Source of the DNA: Cepaea nemoralis
Taxonomy: Eukaryota > Mollusca > Gastropoda > Stylommatophora > Helicidae
Assembly: GCA_014155875.1 (NCBI GenBank)
Contig: JACEFZ010014613.1
Coordinates: forward strand, 1-64,000
DNA: 64,000 bases
Direction: 5' to 3'
Shown here: piece by piece, positions 51,153 to 54,100 of the stretch
How positions within the stretch are numbered: the first letter of the stretch is position 1
How the letters are laid out: each line of letters starts with the position of its first letter
The notes under the pieces: generated by a model
Databases searched by the model: none
What the model was told of the DNA's origin: nothing
What the model saw: only the letters and a program-made list of their open reading frames with translations
Position numbers and translations under genes: made by a program

Positions 51153-54100
51153 TGTTATTATACTTTAATTTTCTATTCATTTGTTTCTGTTTTACTTATT
51201 AACTATCAAGTCACAAGAACTTAAGATAGATAATTAAGATTCACTCGAAGTTATGAGAACAGAATCATTAGCTCTAGTTGACGAGCAGTAAAATCATCAT
51301 TATTTTAACATGTTACCACATGATTGTGTATGTCTCTGATTGTGTGTATCTCTGATTGTATGTATCTCTGATTGTGTGTATCTCTGATTGTATGTGTTTG
51401 TATAGTTGCCACGTCTGAGTCAGATATGACTGAGCTACCATATGACAGTAGACGGTATTACCTGTTTTCTGTTAGCGCCGAATGTTGGGTGGCGCCCACC
51501 AAACCTGACACCCTACGTTATGCCCACACCTTTGAGTGGAGGAATGCAATTGGGAGGGTACAAGCCTAACTCTAGTGTGAGGAAATACACCCTACGTTAT
51601 GCCCACACCTTTGAGTGGAGGAATGCAATTGGGAGGGTACAAGCCTAACTCTAGTGTGAGGAAATATACCCTACGTTATGCCCACACCTTTGAGTGGAGG
51701 AGTGCAATTGGTAGGGTACAAGCCTAACTCTAGTGTGAGGAAATATACCCTAAGTTATGCCCACACCTTTGAGTGGAGGAGTGCAATTGGGAGGGTACAA
51801 ACCTAACTCTAGTGCGAGGAAATACAACCTAAAGACTAAATGTCATGTCATTTTCTTTTCAATGGGGTTTTGAACACATGACTATGGGCCTCTAGGCAGG
51901 TATGCTTGCCTATTACCATGGCTCCCCCATATATGTGCGTGCTAGTGAGCTAGCTAGCTAGTTAGCTTCATGTCCTTTACATGACATCACAATCAACCCC
52001 AGCATGTTTTGGCTGTTTGTGATGTACCAGGCAGTTTTTATGTTCAGTAGTTTGCCGATGCTTTCTGAACAATAGATGCCCATACCATAGAAACCAGTGT
52101 TAGGGCGGTCTGCTCCCAAATAATCTGTGGCCTAATTGAAACCCTGACTCATTATGTCGAGTTGTAAAACAGTTCACTATCCCCAAGTTTGTCTGTCTGT
52201 GTGTGGGTTGAGTATTAAGTTTTGGTTGTGTGCGCGCATGCACCAAACAGTGCAATATAGAAAGAGAGATTGTGTGTGTGTGCGATTGTGTGCACCCATG
52301 TGTGTGCATGTGTGTGAGCGCACATGTGTGTGTATGCGTGTGTGTGTCCATTTGTCCATCTAAGGGTTGGTGATGAAGCTTCCTGATCATTCCATTCCAT
52401 AGTCTGTGTCTAGTGCCACTTTCTGTAATACCATGCATGTCTGTATTGACAAATCTTAATATATTTGTTTCATAAATGTTGCCCCTGGCCTACCACTTTC
52501 TCTGTTCCCCAGTATTGTGCCTTTGAGTAATCTCTTTGGTGTTTCTTTTTTGTCTTCTGGTGTGACCAACTCATTAAAATCTGTGCTTTTGATTACTTGA
52601 AAAACTCTTCTTGGTTCTGTTATATTTTCCAGAACCTGTCACTTGTCAGTTTTAAATCCATCATGAGGTCAGCATGGCCAAATGGATAATAGCCCTCGTT
52701 CTTAAACATCCTGTGTGCTGATGCTGAGTTAGTGGGTTCTGCCCTACACCGGTCAGTTGGACTAAAATGTTGACTTCTCTTCCTTGACTTGGGGACATAA
52801 ATTACAAGTACCTGTGAAGTTGGAGTGGGTTTGCCTGCTGGCGAGGGACACTGGTAAAAGGGAAAGCTAATCCGCATGCAAACATCCATCCAGTGAACTA
52901 GAAGTAGTAGCACAACTATGGACTATGTTTGAGTTCAAAGCAAGCGAAGGTAACCAAAAAAAAAAAAAAAAAAAAAATCCATCTGATTATTGTCACTTTT
53001 CAATATAACTATATATCGAATGCCTCTACATACATTTATTCATTGTCTGTATTTTTTTCTTCCTCATCTTATTGTCCATGCCTTGTGACATTTGTCATCA
53101 GGCTTTCTGACTTGTGTACTGTCAATCATTGTTTATATCGATGTCCACACACACATACACATAGATAATCATAATCACAGTTACTGTTATAATAAAATGA
53201 GTGTTCTCAAAGTTAAATATTCAGTTTATGTAGCTGTTGTTTTTTTCTTTTTTCTTTACAGGTCCTACATGTGAAGTAGTTGCAGATTCCTGTAGTTCAG
53301 ATCCATGTGGAAATGGAGGCAACTGCACCAATATCGGTTTCTCTTTTGTGTGTTCCTGTACTGAAGAGTACACAGGATCACTTTGTGAGGTCAAGTTGCC
53401 TCCCTGCTACTTCCAGCCTTGCTTCAATAATGCCACATGCTTGAATGATGACAGTAATTTCACATGTATATGCCAGAATGGGTTCACAGGTACATAGTAG
53501 TAATATAGTAATGACTTTTTACTTCCAAGAACACATTTCTCACATCCTGGGAGTTTGATTTTATATGATGGCTAAAATAAGAAAGAAATTCCCAGGAATG
53601 CAACCTGGTCAAAAATGCACGCTAAAGTCGGACGTGTTGGCCTACGGGTTTCGGCCCAAGGGCGCATAACTTAGACACACTGCAGTCACATCTGAAAAAA
53701 CACTCCGGATGAACGCAAAGAAGAAGAAGAAAGAAAGAAATTAACAAGAGAAAGGGAATGGCCAAAGAATGTATTGTACATCATGTAAATGTTAACCAAA
53801 GAGGTTAACTGGAATATTCTCATGTGGTATACCTACTCAACTTCACTCAGGTCATTGTGTTGGAGTCAGTTGACAATGAAATGCCTAATACTGTGTAGGA
53901 AACATGACCGACCTAGGCCTAATCATAGACAGTCTGTAATTACAGTGCTAAATCATGATCTGGTAAGCCTGTCCATAAATGTGAAATTCCAGTGCCGGTC
54001 TTGCACACCCTGTGGGTTTCTAAGCTTGGAGAGGGGAAAGAGAGCTCTTCAACACTCATCATATAGATGTTGCTTTAGTATCAAGGAGGGATGAGAGACT

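Noticed and set aside
52100..52438. His/Thr-rich minus frame
   Set aside because: Derived from the TG-rich tract and a SINE-B remnant.
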